The position numbers and the translations under genes are program-made. A model generated the notes under the pieces. The model was not told where the DNA came from and made no database searches. It saw only the letters and a list, made by a program, of their open reading frames with translations. A stretch of DNA of 64,000 nucleotides from Allantophomopsis cytisporea (taxonomy: Eukaryota; Ascomycota; Leotiomycetes; Phacidiales; Phacidiaceae): assembly GCA_024752435.1 (NCBI GenBank), contig CP103036.1, positions 434,001 through 498,000 on the forward strand, read 5' to 3'. Position 1 is the first letter of the stretch; every line of letters begins with the position of its first letter. Below, piece after piece: positions 22,315 to 33,978 of the stretch.

Positions 22315-23148
22315 TGGGCATTTGTCCCAATAACATTTTACATGCAGACTTGGTGAATCGCCCCTTATATTTCTTATCATTAACACACGCTCCTTAGGCA
22401 TATCATTGCACAGAGTATTGTGTCTTCAAAAGCATTTCATGATACTTCTTTCAAAAATATTACGGCGTGAGAACCATAGGTAGACTATGTATATATGTAG
22501 CAAGATAGTACCTAATACATGTGGTACCCAAAATCTAAAATCATCGCAAGTATCCACAAAAAGCAGTTTCACCACATTCAATCATTCTCGGTTGAGTTCC
22601 ATGGTTAGCATCACAACACAGACCATGTAGATGTGACAACCCTGCCAGTGGTGATTCGTATGACAATACAATCCGATCCAACCCCGCCATCATTTCGACG
22701 TCATCTTGGCCGAGACGACGCGTATCAGCGACCGTGGAGGACCGTAGTAGATCAGGGTTTTGCTGTAAGCCTGGCCTCGTACACTTCTTTCTAGACTGCA
22801 TACAGCAAGAAATCTTGGCCAACAGTTGGTATTGTCAGCGAATTAGAAACCGCGGTTGTCCATCTATTTGTGTCGTACAAGGCAGCCAAGTACAGTAAAT
22901 GGAAGTTTCTGAGGAAGTTCCGCTCGCTATCACAAACTTATCCAGGACTTTTGCGGAAGAGAGGAAACCTCCATATCACCATATTTTCAACCTATGTGTA
23001 TCTACATTTTCTCTATATATTTCGCTTTGACGAACTTTTATGGAAGTCGACAGTATTGAACTACAAATGATAAAAGCGGCTTGATGCCCACGCATGTCCC
23101 GATCTAACACTATACTCCCTGCACCTCCAATCCTGATCTTTCTGGGCT

Positions 23149-24945
23149 ATGACGCCGCATGTTGATTCCAGTACTGGGGCCGAACCAGTATATAACACAC
23201 CGCAAACTAAAACCGACAGACACTCTCGACATGCTTCGAAGCAGTCTGTTTCCCATTCTGTCAAGTCCACCGCTTCGCATCAAGAATATCTAGAAAGCTT
23301 AGAGGTTCCGAGTTCAAGTATGGTCGAGCGCATCGCCGCTGTACAAGAGCGCAAAGAAGAAGAGGGAATATTGCATCGCATGGGGAAGGACGAACGTGAC
23401 CTTACCGATGACGAGCGTCACAAGGCGGCCGCGCTCATACAGCGCCATTATAGAGGTTATCGAGAGAGACGACATTTAGACGGTCTGGCTTTGGATCCAA
23501 GTAAACGATGGATCGAAGCTGTAAAAGAAGCGAAATACCGAAACTTGACTCAGCCGCGAGCGCGAGTCTCTGGCGAAGAGTCTGATCAGAGGAGGACATC
23601 GATCTCTGCGCGGCAGAATTGGAAGAAGATCGGAACCATTGCGCGTCGCGCAGGTGGAGACGAGGATTCGGAGGATGTGTCGGGTTCGGAGGACGAAGCT
23701 GAGATGACGATGGAGGAGCGGCAGAAGAAGGAAGAACGTCGGGCAGAACAACGAGATGCCAGGCGGAAAGCGGCTAAGATGATGGATCTACAATACTTCC
23801 TAGAGATGGTGGATTTGAAACATCGATACGGCTCGAATCTGAGGAAATATCATCAAGTGTGGCAGAAAGCCGATACGAACGAGAATTTCTTTTACTGGTT
23901 GGATCATGGGGAGGGTAGGTTTATCGATACTGTTGGATGTCCGCGAAGCCGGCTCGATCGCGAACAGGTTAGGTATCTCTCACGGGAGGAAAGGTTAAAT
24001 TATCTGGTCAAGATTGATAGTGAGGGACGACTTTGCTATGCAAAAAATGGGGAACGAATCAATACGACGGAATCTTTCAAGGACAGTATGCTCGGAATCG
24101 TTCCAGAAGACGATAAAACTCCTGCGTATGCACCGGCAAGGGCGGAAGCGGCAACGGGACTTCAAGAGTATAAGTCTACGAGCTCATCTTCTTCCACATC
24201 AGCGGGCGACAGTGAAGAAGAAGCTGCTCGTGCAGATAAATACGCAAACCCCGATCTTGAAAACTCCAAAGGATTCAAGAAAGTAGGACACATCAATGCC
24301 TCAGTAGTGTTCAACAAGCTTCTTCGAAGTTCTGTCAAGAAGAACACTTGGATCTTCGTTGCAGATACAAGCTTCCGGCTCTACGTGGGCCTCAAGCAGT
24401 CCGGCGCATTCCAGCACTCCAGTTTCCTTCACGGCAGTCGTATCAGTGCAGCTGGTCTTATCAAAATTAAGAACGGTCGACTAACAAAATTGAGTCCTTT
24501 GAGCGGGCACTACAGACCCCCTGTATCCAACTTTAGAGCTTTCGTCCACAATTTGAAGGATTCGGGGGTCGACATGAGCCATGTTAGCATTTCTCGAAGT
24601 TATGCGGTTCTCGTGGGTCTTGAAGCCTACGTCAAGACTCGCAAGAAGGGAAAGAAAATAATGCAGGGACTAATTCATCATCGAGATAAGCTCCTATCGC
24701 CGGAGGAGGTCAAGAAGCGAGAGCTCGCAGAGATGGACAAGAGCGAAAGCGCAGCGCGTGAACGCAGGCATATTGAGGCGATTGAGGGAGATAGGAGGAG
24801 AGAGGCTGAGGATAACAGTACCAACGTCAAGCTGATGAGGAAATTAGGCCTGGCTTCTAATGAACCTCCTACGCATAAGGGAGAAGGTCCCGAAGATGGA
24901 ATTCCTGCCCCAGAGGGAACGCGAAAAATGATTGTTAATGAATGA
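23149..24945 (+). CDS. IQ-motif calmodulin-binding protein, related to plant IQM family
   Basis: One intronless frame, 598 aa. An IQ motif lies around residues 90-105 (AAALIQRHYRGYRERR: IQxxxRGxxxR), the usual Ca2+-independent calmodulin site. The second half matches the conserved core of plant IQM proteins as I remember it: LKHRYGSNLRKYHQVW, FFYWLDHGEGRFID, CPRSRLDREQVRYLSREER, a long variable insertion, then WIFVADTSFRLYVGLKQSGAFQHSSFLHG, AAGLIKIKNGRL and PLSGHYRPPVSNFRAFV. The last segment may be a lectin-like or beta-rich fold; its function is not known. An acidic low-complexity linker (DEDSEDVSGSEDEAE) sits between the halves. The C-terminus is charged and probably helical. Confidence 0.88.
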   Translation: MTPHVDSSTGAEPVYNTPQTKTDRHSRHASKQSVSHSVKSTASHQEYLESLEVPSSSMVERIAAVQERKEEEGILHRMGKDERDLTDDERHKAAALIQRHYRGYRERRHLDGLALDPSKRWIEAVKEAKYRNLTQPRARVSGEESDQRRTSISARQNWKKIGTIARRAGGDEDSEDVSGSEDEAEMTMEERQKKEERRAEQRDARRKAAKMMDLQYFLEMVDLKHRYGSNLRKYHQVWQKADTNENFFYWLDHGEGRFIDTVGCPRSRLDREQVRYLSREERLNYLVKIDSEGRLCYAKNGERINTTESFKDSMLGIVPEDDKTPAYAPARAEAATGLQEYKSTSSSSSTSAGDSEEEAARADKYANPDLENSKGFKKVGHINASVVFNKLLRSSVKKNTWIFVADTSFRLYVGLKQSGAFQHSSFLHGSRISAAGLIKIKNGRLTKLSPLSGHYRPPVSNFRAFVHNLKDSGVDMSHVSISRSYAVLVGLEAYVKTRKKGKKIMQGLIHHRDKLLSPEEVKKRELAEMDKSESAARERRHIEAIEGDRRREAEDNSTNVKLMRKLGLASNEPPTHKGEGPEDGIPAPEGTRKMIVNE

Positions 24946-25735
24946 TACCCACTATTGATTTCGAATTGATAGCGATTCTCATTGATAGAATAATGAAGTC
25001 GGATTACGATGATACGATTAATTAGTATTGTAGTTGTGGTAGCACCTGTTTCGTGGAAACGTTTGTTGAATCTTGATCCGTGACACTTGAAAGGGAGTAT
25101 GATAGTGAGACCGTCTCAAGTATCATACCGACTGGATATCTGATAACCAGTAGATTAAATGTTTTAAATTCTGGGTAACGCCTTTTAATTTGCAGTTACT
25201 ATTCACCAGAGTTCAGTACAGTTGTCCCAACACAGGAGCGTAGCTGGATTTGCACTCATTCAAGATCTTTCAAGCCTCGTACTTGTTTAATGCGTGAACG
25301 ATCGTGAGTCGTCAAGAACCAAGTCCAGGTAAAGTCATAGCCCAGTTGCACATACATATCAGCGAAATTTATTTAAATCAACCACGACCATGCCGTAGTT
25401 ATTGGGGTCAATTATAGTTGCTGTCACCACAGCCATATGAAGCATACTGCATAACTACCAGCGGTTGGGTAAAGAATCTACGTTCGGTCGCAAAGAATGC
25501 TGTGCTCATTGCCCACTGGTCGGCGCTGTACTCTGTAGAGTGTGTCGCTGAATGGCGCACGGGCGGCGAATTACAGAAGGTTGCTGCTGAGGCAAATCGC
25601 GGATAGACTACGCTGATAGTTGACATCGTCGCGACTCATTCATTATTATTTCTTCACGCAAGTTCACTGTCGCATGTGCATGGTGCAGCGAGCATTAACT
25701 GTACTCATCTGGCTGTGGTTGATGACGCTATCCTC
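24946..25735. other. intergenic: IQM 3' end and SAS4 promoter
   Basis: 790 bp. An open frame at 25620-25868 overlaps the start of the SAS4 gene out of frame and could act as an upstream ORF. Nothing else is visible. Confidence 0.45.
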
Positions 25736-27460
25736 ATGCCTTCTGCGCTTGCTGCCCGGCATGTCATTGCTGCTTCCTGGTCAGAATGCAAAATCGCCCA
25801 CCGTAAACAGGCCAGAATCGACAATTACTTCACCAAGAACACGACTCTGCCAATTCCCAACCACATAAACAATCCATTAGCACAAATCGCGAAACAATGC
25901 ACAGCACCCCAGATGCCCACGATGGCTCCGCATTCAACGCGCTCAGCCAGACGTGTCGTGGATGTTAAATCAGATCCTGATGCGACCGTGTCACGCGATG
26001 ACACAATCAACAACACGACCATCAGAGCTGACACAAACAAGCGCAAACGCCCCAGAGCCACCTCGATTCTTGCGGACGAAGAGAAGACGCCTGTGAAGAA
26101 AGCGAAGGTCGTTGCTCCGCCCAAAACAAGAAACGCCGCTGCTCCACGGAGTACATCGAAGAAACCTGACGTCGGGGAAAGCAATCAGAAGGCCGATGTC
26201 GATTCGCGACAACGAGGTATTTCTGCGACTCCGAGACCTGCAGCCACATCCACACCACATTCCCAGCGTCCAGCAGTGAGCGCGAGGGAAGTCGATGCTA
26301 TTAGTCACTCTCATCTCAAGGTTGATAAGACCTCCCCAAGCACCAAATCGGACAAGAGGACTCTACGGTCCAAGGAGGGGGTAAAGTTCAAGAGTGAGCT
26401 CTCCCAGTATTTTCCGGAGTACGACGAGATTATTGGGAACGAACCCAAAGCAACTCGTGAGTGATTCTCACTAAGATACTTCGTAGCCACAACTAATCCC
26501 TACATAGATCTATTGACTGTTGAGACCCCTATTCTTATAAGTGACAGCAAACCGACAAAGCCAGCAGGAGCTCGAGCAAATGGCAAGGCCAAGAAACACC
26601 CCATCAAACAATTTCCGGACTCGTTATTCACCAACATCTATCAAGCCCAAAGAATCGACTTTTCATTTCTTGAAAAACATTATAACGATAATCCACAACC
26701 GGATCCAATACCAGAATCTCACTTTGCTACGGCACATAAAAGGGCGGAACGTCTTGAGCGATCAATACGGAACCAAGACAAAGGTCGTGCACAACATGAG
26801 CGAGATCAAATTATCCGTTTGCGTGATGCACTTGAGAGCCATGATTGGCTGAAGGTCATGGGTGTGAGTGGTATAACTGATACGAAGAAGAAAGAATATG
26901 AGCCAGCTCGAGATTACTTTCTCAAAGGTTGTGAGGGTATCATTGAAAGATTTCGATTGTGGAGAGAGGAAGAACGACGGAGGAAGCTTGAAAAGGAGCT
27001 TGCTCAGCAAGAAGCAGAGGAAGATGAGGAGGAAGAAGACGAGGAAGACGAAGATATTGATGACGGAGTTAGTGATGGGGATCCACCTGACTACAGTGAT
27101 GTAGATGCTTCAGCCGCACGTCAGCTCCATGACGAGGCTGTAGCCCGGTCGACACCCTTAACACCATCTAACAAGGACAAACGTAAGAATATAGATCCCA
27201 TCCCCTTTGTCATACCAGAGCAGTCAATGAAAGAGTTCAAATCTTTCTATGCAAAGCCGCATCTTCGACAGGCGGCCATTGGTCAGCACCGTCGAAGCGG
27301 GCGGAACATCTCAGCCTTTGGGCAGCCCCTCCCCGATGTACCAGACATGGATTTTGAGCTGCCAGAGGAGTTTCTGGACGAGAATGTGCTAAAGGACCAT
27401 GCACGAAAGAAGCGGCGAGAACAGCGGAGTAGGGAGGAAAAGGATGGGAAGGGGGATTGA
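25736..27460 (+). CDS. SAS4-domain chromatin-silencing protein
   Basis: Exons 25736-26456 and 26508-27460 (51-bp intron, C|AT) give 557 aa. The conserved region in exon 2 (HFATAHKRAERLERSIRNQD, HDWLKVMGVSGITDTKKKEYEP, YFLKGCEGIIERFRLWREEERR) matches the SAS4 (something about silencing 4) domain. In yeast, Sas4 links the MYST acetyltransferase Sas2 to its partners for H4K16 acetylation. The N-terminal half is disordered with nuclear-type basic clusters (NKRKRPR, KKAKV). After the domain come an acidic run (EDEEEEDEEDEDIDD) and a basic end. The start is uncertain: ATG at 25736 includes a PCNA-box-like QARIDNYF; in-frame ATGs at 25913 and 25922 would exclude it and give about 498 aa. Confidence 0.8.
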
Positions 27461-29538
27461 GTGTGGCTTTGCCAAACCGAAAGTGCTTCATTTGGCTTTA
27501 ACCTGGTGCATTTGGCGGACATGCGATGGAGTTGGGGCTTGGGAGACTCTTGAAACTCTTGTGTACATATATCTATTTTTCAACCTCTTTTAGTTTCTGA
27601 AATTTGACTGCGGTCGTTTTGTTTTCAAGCGTGCGTTTCACTTTTTTTTTTATTTTTACTCTGCATGTTATCCGGTGAGAGTGGGATTGGTCACTTGTCA
27701 ATTGAACCTTATACATAACGCGTCTGATAGTTCATCTTACTTCAACAATGGAATTGTGTTTGTGTTTTCTGGCGACATGGAACTGTGTATATCACAAGTC
27801 GCTCAGAGGTTATGTCTTAGGTATCTAAGCCCACCACTACTTCGTGGGCTCCAAGAAAGTCCCATTGATGCTGGATAGGTAAGGCAAGTACATAGATATG
27901 ATAAGGTACTATAGCCTATGTGATCACGTGATACACTTATATCACGTGTGGTTCTGAAGATGTCAATCGGCTTTAGTTTTCATATAGGCAACTCTTATTA
28001 TACTGCCTACCTAGGCACCTAGATGTATTCTCTCATAAATCTACCTACTATTGTAGCAGGATACACACTGTATGTATGCCTAATAGTAGTCTCAGGCACT
28101 TTAACTGAAGTACCTAGGTACCTTCTCCTATATTAAGGTAATTAGATCTTAATACACTTGCGTTGAGTTACTAAAAAACACAAAATAAAACAAAAGGATC
28201 TAACTTTTGATTATACTCTTAGTATGACTACCTAGTTATCACCATGCACTAGTACTTAGACATCATGACTGAAATCCTTCTATTCAGCTATCATCATTCT
28301 CGGCTATTGAATGATGGTTTATCAAAATGCGTAGGACTTTCAATTGCCGAGGCACCAAGGTAATGGGCAATAATACATGTAATGTCGCAAGTCGTTATCA
28401 CGCTCTCGTCTGTGCCGAAAATGCGAAGCACCACCAAAACTGAGTCTCAGAGTGGATGGAGAGTTTACATGGAACAGGGACAATGAATGACTTGATGAGG
28501 GAACCAAGATGTTATTGCACGTCTCTGCAAAAAATGCCTTCCAAACGGGATGGAATGTAGACTGTCCAATGCATCCCTTACGGACTTTAACATTTTCACA
28601 TGTCAAGAGGGTTCGCTATTGGTATTATCGGTATTGTTGGTATTATTGTGAGGCTGATTCAGGTCAGAAGCTCAGTACAGGAGGTTAGTGTGGGAGATGT
28701 CTTATGGTCAGATGATGAGTGCATTTTCATTAAGTCTGTGGTAAGTGAGTGAATGAGTCTGCTGAGTCTGGTGTGAGTCTGGAGAAAATGGGCTTTTGTG
28801 GGGTTACTAGCGTTGGATTCACATGCTTGTGCTCGTTCAAAAGCTCCAAGCGCACGTAGTATGTATGTATTGTACCTGTATCTCCAATAATACTTACAAT
28901 GGTTCACCGTATGGCGGCTGTGGTTTTCAATATTGATTTGTACTTCATCAAATCGTAATTCTTCATTGTTTGACACCGTGACTCGAACGACTTTTAAATT
29001 GTATAATACACATGACGATATATCAGATCCACTACAGCATTTGCAGTCCCAAATACTTCATGCCAGATACTTCATGAGATACTACATATGTTCAACCAAG
29101 AGTCGGGGTGCTTCCTGATGCTATTGTCAGTAGTGGGCCCGGGGCATTATTGCCGGTGCGTTTGCTGACCTAAAGTGCATTCGCATTCGCCGAATGAACA
29201 GACACACCACCCACCTGGATATGGTCTAGCATGCGCATTACCTCGGTATTCCATCCACTCCAGCCGGAATCATGCCAAAAAGCAAGACCATTACGACGTA
29301 CAGCAGCCGTTGGCCTGGCCTGCTACCCTTCCCCATAGTCTTGGGCCAGTGGCAGAGGAACCATTCAATAACAAACTCCCCCCAGAGAACGTTCTTCCCG
29401 TCTTCCCTCTCATCTGTTCAATCCATTTCAAACTCCTACTTCTACTACATCTACTACTTTCATTTCCCTGCCCTTTCTTGTACCTGTGCACGAACTTCTG
29501 CATCTGAATATTCATCCATTACACTGTAAAATAAAAAA
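27461..29538. other. intergenic: SAS4 3' end to fumarate reductase promoter
   Basis: 2.1 kb. It contains a pair of CACGTG E-boxes near 27925-27948, short CCTAGGTACC-type motifs and an 8-bp inverted repeat (CTACTATT...AATAGTAG) near 28045-28095. Open frames such as 28659-28976 have no family features. Confidence 0.5.
27923..27948. promoter_or_regulatory. paired CACGTG E-boxes
   Basis: ATCACGTGAT at 27923-27932 and ATCACGTG at 27941-27948; the cores start 18 bp apart. CACGTG is the site of fungal bHLH factors such as Cbf1/Pho4-type proteins. The position, 1.6 kb before the next start and 460 bp after a stop, does not point to a clear target. Confidence 0.35.
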
Positions 29539-31823
29539 ATGTCAGCTAAAGTGATCGTTGTCGGCGGTGGATGTAAGCTCTCCCTGCATTCCCTCGCTCC
29601 GGTTATCTACATTTATCTTGTAACCTTTCGCCGGCATGTCTGATGGCTGCACTCTCATATTGGAGATTCCATCGTTACATTTGTTAGGGCTTCAATAGCT
29701 GACTCTTGTAGTGTCCGGCTTGAGTGCTGCGCACACAATCTACCTTGCTGGCGGCAATGTTCTGGTATTAGACAAGCAAGGTAAGCAATGAGAACATGTT
29801 GACATTTTCCATGTTTGGGCTATGACATCTGACTGCTTATCTAGGATTCTTCGGCGGTAACTCCACAAAGTGAGTTGTGTTACGAATTCCGCATATTCAA
29901 ATACCACTAGCATATTGTACTAACACTGTATAATTTCAGAGCTACCTCTGGCATCAATGGAGCCCTCACAAGAACACAAGTCGACTTGGGTATTCAGGAC
30001 AGCGTCAAGCAGTTCTACGATGATACACTCAAGTCTGCAAGAGACAAGGCTAGACCAGATTTGATCAAGGTCCTCACATATAAGTCTGCTGCTGCTGTAG
30101 AGTGGCTGCAAGATGTGTTCAACTTAGATTTGACTCTTGTATCTCGACTTGGGTATGTCTTCTTCAACGTCTAAAGTCAGAGTCTGAAACTGATTCCAAA
30201 TAGTGGTCACACTCACCAAAGAACACACAGAGGTCACGATGCCAAGTTCCCCGGTATGGCCATCACATATGCTTTGATGCAACGCCTCGAGGAACTTGCA
30301 GAATCGGAGCCAGACCGAGTCCAGATTATCAAGAAGGCTCGCGTCACTGCGATCAACAAGGAGGCAAACAAAGTCACTGGTGTCACATATGAGTTCGGTG
30401 GCGAGAGCAGTGTTGTTGAAGGACCAGTCATCTTGGCTACTGGAGGATATGCCGCTGATTTCACCGAGACATCTCTTCTCAAGAAACACAGACCTGACAC
30501 TTTCGACCTTGCCTCCACCAACGGCGTACACGCCACCGGTGACGGACAAAAGATGGTTATGGCTATTGGCGGAAACGGTATTGACATGGACAAGGTCCAA
30601 GTGCATCCAACTGGTCTTGTTGACCCCAAGGATCCAGGCTCCAAGTGGAAATTCTTGGCAGCCGAGGCTCTCCGTGGTGAAGGTGGTCTTCTTTTGAACG
30701 GCGATGGTGATAGATTCTGTGACGAACTGGGTCACCGTGACTACGTTTCCGGTGAGATGTGGAAGGAAAAGGACAAGGGAAAGTTCCCAGTCCGCCTTCT
30801 CCTCAACTCCAAGGCCTCGAACGTTCTCGATTTCCACACTCGCCACTACTCTGGTCGCGGTCTAATGAAGAAGATGACTGGAAAGGAGCTTGCGAAGGAA
30901 ATTGGTTGCACACCTGAACATCTCCAAGAGACCTTCTCTGCTTACAATGATATTGCCGATGGCAAGAAGAAGGATCCATACGGCAAGAAATTCTTCCACA
31001 ACGTACCAATCAACATTGATGATGACTTCCATGTCGCTGTCATGGAGCCAGTGCTCCACTTCACCATGGGTGGTATCGAGATTAACGACCAGGCACAAAT
31101 ACTCAACTCCGAAGGCAAGCCATTCGAAGGTCTGTACGCATGTGGTGAGCTCGCTGGTGGAGTTCATGGCGCCAACAGACTGGGAGGCTCCTCGCTTCTT
31201 GGTTGTGTTGTTTATGGCCGTGTTGCAGGTGATTCAGCCAGCAACTACATGTTCCAACAGGCGCTCAGGGGCGCGACTGGCGCCAACCAGCGTCTCGGGC
31301 AGATTTCTCTTCACATCGACCCATCTCAGCCAGGCAAGATTTCTGTCGAGTGGGATAGTCAGGGCTCGGCTTCTTCTCAGAGTGGAACAGGCAACAAGCA
31401 AGCTCAACAAAGCCAGACCTCTGCTGGTCCGGTCATGACCAACAACGGTGACAGCAAGGACCCCGGAAAGGTATCAAAGCCTTCCAAGCCCTCTGAATTC
31501 AAGGTTCCCGAAAAAGAATTCTCTATGGATGAAGGTAGGAATTGATTCTATTGATACCTAATTTGTAGCCTTACTAATATGGGAAATTAGTCGCCAAGCA
31601 CAATACCAAGGAGGATCTCTGGGTTGTCGTCAAGGGCGTTGTCCTTGATGTATCAGATTGGCTTGATGAGCACCCAGGTGGACCACAGGCACTTATGAAC
31701 TTCATGGGCCGTGATGCCACCGAGGAATTCGAGATGTTACACGACGATGAGGTTATTCCAAAATATGCTGCCAGTCAAGTCATTGGTCGTGTTCAGGGAC
31801 AGACTCCTAGCTTGGAACTTTAA
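29539..31823 (+). CDS. FAD-dependent fumarate reductase (soluble, NADH type) with C-terminal cytochrome b5 domain
   Basis: OSM1/FRD1-type enzyme that reduces fumarate to succinate, reoxidising reduced flavin. Six exons: 29539-29572, 29712-29780, 29845-29869, 29940-30152, 30204-31534, 31591-31823, giving 634 aa. The FAD Rossmann motif begins at residue 4 (KVIVVGGGLSGLSAAHTIYLAGG), so there is no organelle leader. Then GFFGGNSTKATSGING, the HTHQRTHRGHDAKFPG region, VILATGGYAADF, VQVHPTGLVDP and HFTMGGIEI with GVHGANRLGGSSLLGC: the flavin-site and fumarate-binding His/Arg motifs. After a Ser/Gln-rich linker, a cytochrome b5 domain (residues ~558-634) shows the haem His in DEHPGGPQAL and a second His in EMLHDDEV. 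Four of the five introns lie in the first 700 bp; the first exons are 34, 69 and 25 nt. Confidence 0.95.
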
Positions 31824-32941
31824 TGTTGACGAATTGGTATCTTTGGGTTAAGTGTATTGATAGTTGGATTTTGGGAAATTGAATGATATGACTTTAACTT
31901 AGGATTTATGCATTGCGTGAGGTTAAGATGAGAGGAGTGATTATTTGAAATCTAAAAAAAATTGCAGCTGTGGTCTTGTGAAGGTAGAGAGACTGGGTAA
32001 GGAGCTTTTTGATGAAACGTATGAATTCATCTAGTTCGACTGACAAACAGAATAGGTTACTTGTCATTAATCGGGCTCAATAACGTATCCTGACGCTTTT
32101 CCATGTCGCCGTTGGCCATGTCGTCTCCATTTGTGTGGGGTGGAAGCACTTGACTATGTTTCTCGAGCACCTTTAGAGACTAGATATGTTTGTCAAGCCA
32201 TGTGCCAACGATGTCGTTTGTTTTCCAGATCTGCTGAGGGAAGATCTCATACTTGGTACGGTCAATATATACGACTCTCGTGGTGGTGACTAAACAATGC
32301 ATTATCCTTATATTTGTACAGTGAGGGGCTTATAATTCATGCTTCGCTATTTCTGTTCTCTACAAAGGATTTTGCTAATTTTCTATATGCAATCTTATTT
32401 TCCGTAGTATATCGTACCAGCTTGAATTGGGAATACATGCATATGGAAAGGGGTACTGTACATCATATATTAGATGTCTGCTTCTCAGAGTGATTGAAAT
32501 CCCACAATTGCAGAAGTGAAAGGGAATATTCACGGAATAAGACCGAGAAAGTCGGTCTGATTTTCTTTCGACTTGGCTAACTAATGCATCACCAACGAAC
32601 AGATACATCGGGGAACTCAATCTGAAACCCGCAGAAGTGACTTATCATGACTGTTCACGGCAGCTCTATGGTGTGGAGGAAGTTCGTTGCTAGTGGCTGC
32701 CTATGAGTGAAGTGGGTCTGAAAGTTAATTTACGCGCTTCCCTCAGTTCATTGTTCGTGACGTCGAGACTTCGCGTCGACGCGTCTCCCAAAGTTCACTG
32801 GGGATTGAGAACGTTCAAAAGTACACCCACCAGCATCCAACGCAAGAAATGTTTTGAAATACTTTCAAATTGTCATTCATATTCAATATCAGATTTTGCA
32901 CCTGGGTTCCTCTACGTGACCTTCGGAGCCGCATCAGAACA
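31824..32941. other. intergenic: fumarate reductase 3' end and ung1 promoter
   Basis: 1.1 kb between two plus-strand genes. The part near ung1 holds a CRE-like TGACGTC (32758-32764) and an ACGCGT. The rest shows no gene. Confidence 0.5.
32779..32784. promoter_or_regulatory. MluI cell-cycle box (ACGCGT) upstream of ung1
   Basis: ACGCGT, the core of the MBF (Mbp1-Swi6) site that drives G1/S genes in yeasts, lies 158 bp before the UNG start codon. Yeast UNG1 is cell-cycle regulated, so the place fits. Other ACGCGT copies exist in the window, so chance is possible. Confidence 0.35.
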
Positions 32942-33978
32942 ATGTCACTCAAACGCAAAGCCACTGAGGCCATAACCTCCGATACAAAAAAGCCCAAAGC
33001 CAATGCCTCCATTACCTCGTTCTTCAAGCCTCCAACTACCAAACCCGTGGATGCGGCCACCAAAGCCTCCGGTACATCCACAGAAGCCATTGCGGCTGCT
33101 CCAGCGGCCATCAAGTTCGACAAGAGAAAATGGGTTGCGAGCCTATCCGCGGAGCAGAAGGATCTACTGAAGTTGGAGATCGACACACTGCACGAAAGCT
33201 GGCTCGCACAGCTGAAGGATGAGATCGCTAGCAAAGAATTTTTGCTATTGAAGAAGTTCTTGAAGAGTGAAGTTGATAGCGGGAACAAAGTGTTTCCGCC
33301 AGCGGAGGATGTTTATTCTTGGTTTGTGCTTTCCTGGACCATCTAATTCCCCCACGTTGCCCTATCACTGTTGCTATATTACAGTGCTGAAGTTAACAAC
33401 GTATCAGGTCCCGCCACACACCTCTCAACACCGTACGCGCCGTGATCATCGGTCAAGATCCATATCATAACATCAATCAAGCACATGGCATGTGCTTCTC
33501 TGTTCGCCCGCCGACACCTGCTCCTCCGTCGCTGAAGAACATCTACACAGCCCTCAAGAAAGACTATCCAGACTTTAAACCGCCACCAGGAAACTCCGGT
33601 TTACTGACCCCTTGGGCAGACCACGGTGTGTTGCTATTAAACACGTGCCTAACCGTCCGCGCACACGAGGCGAACTCTCACGCGGGCAAGGGCTGGGAAC
33701 GTTTCACGCAGAAGGTCATTGATACCGTGGCAAAAGTACGCACGCGCGGAGTGGTGTTTTTGGCGTGGGGTACGCCCGCTGGAAAGAGAGTTGCGGGGGT
33801 GAATAAGCAGAGACATTTGATTTTGCAGAGTGTTCATCCCAGTCCGCTCAGTGCGCATAGAGGATTCATGGACTGTGGGCATTTTAAGAAGACGAATGAG
33901 TGGTTGAGGGAGAGGTATGGGAATGAGGGGGAGATTGATTGGAATTTGGATGTTAAGCCTAAAGACGCTGGGGTTTGA
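32942..33978 (+). CDS. ung1: uracil-DNA glycosylase (family 1)
   Basis: Removes uracil from DNA to start base-excision repair. Exons 32942-33321 and 33408-33978 (86-bp intron, TG|G) give 316 aa. Water-activating loop IIGQDPYHNINQAHG with catalytic Asp near residue 144, the uracil-binding LLLNTCLTVR (Asn), and the Leu-intercalation loop HPSPLSAHRGF with catalytic His. The N-terminal ~70 residues are disordered with an NLS-like KRK and KKPK. They include NASITSFF, which resembles the degenerate PCNA-box of human UNG2. No clear mitochondrial leader precedes this ATG in frame from an ATG start. It is convergent with the cyclodeaminase-like gene. Confidence 0.96.

Larger units (their letters stand above)
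19791..23148. other. long gene-free region
   Basis: 3.36 kb with no open frame showing family features. It contains two microsatellites, a promoter-like TATATAG near 19842-19848 upstream of the DUF7707-type gene, and two perfect copies of GTACGCAGTAC. Frames such as 20781-21002 and 22541-22822 look random. Confidence 0.5.

Noticed and set aside
19791..23148. Transposon remnant in the largest gap
   Set aside because: I searched by eye for reverse transcriptase or DDE transposase fragments and terminal repeats and saw none; a repeat-library search would decide.
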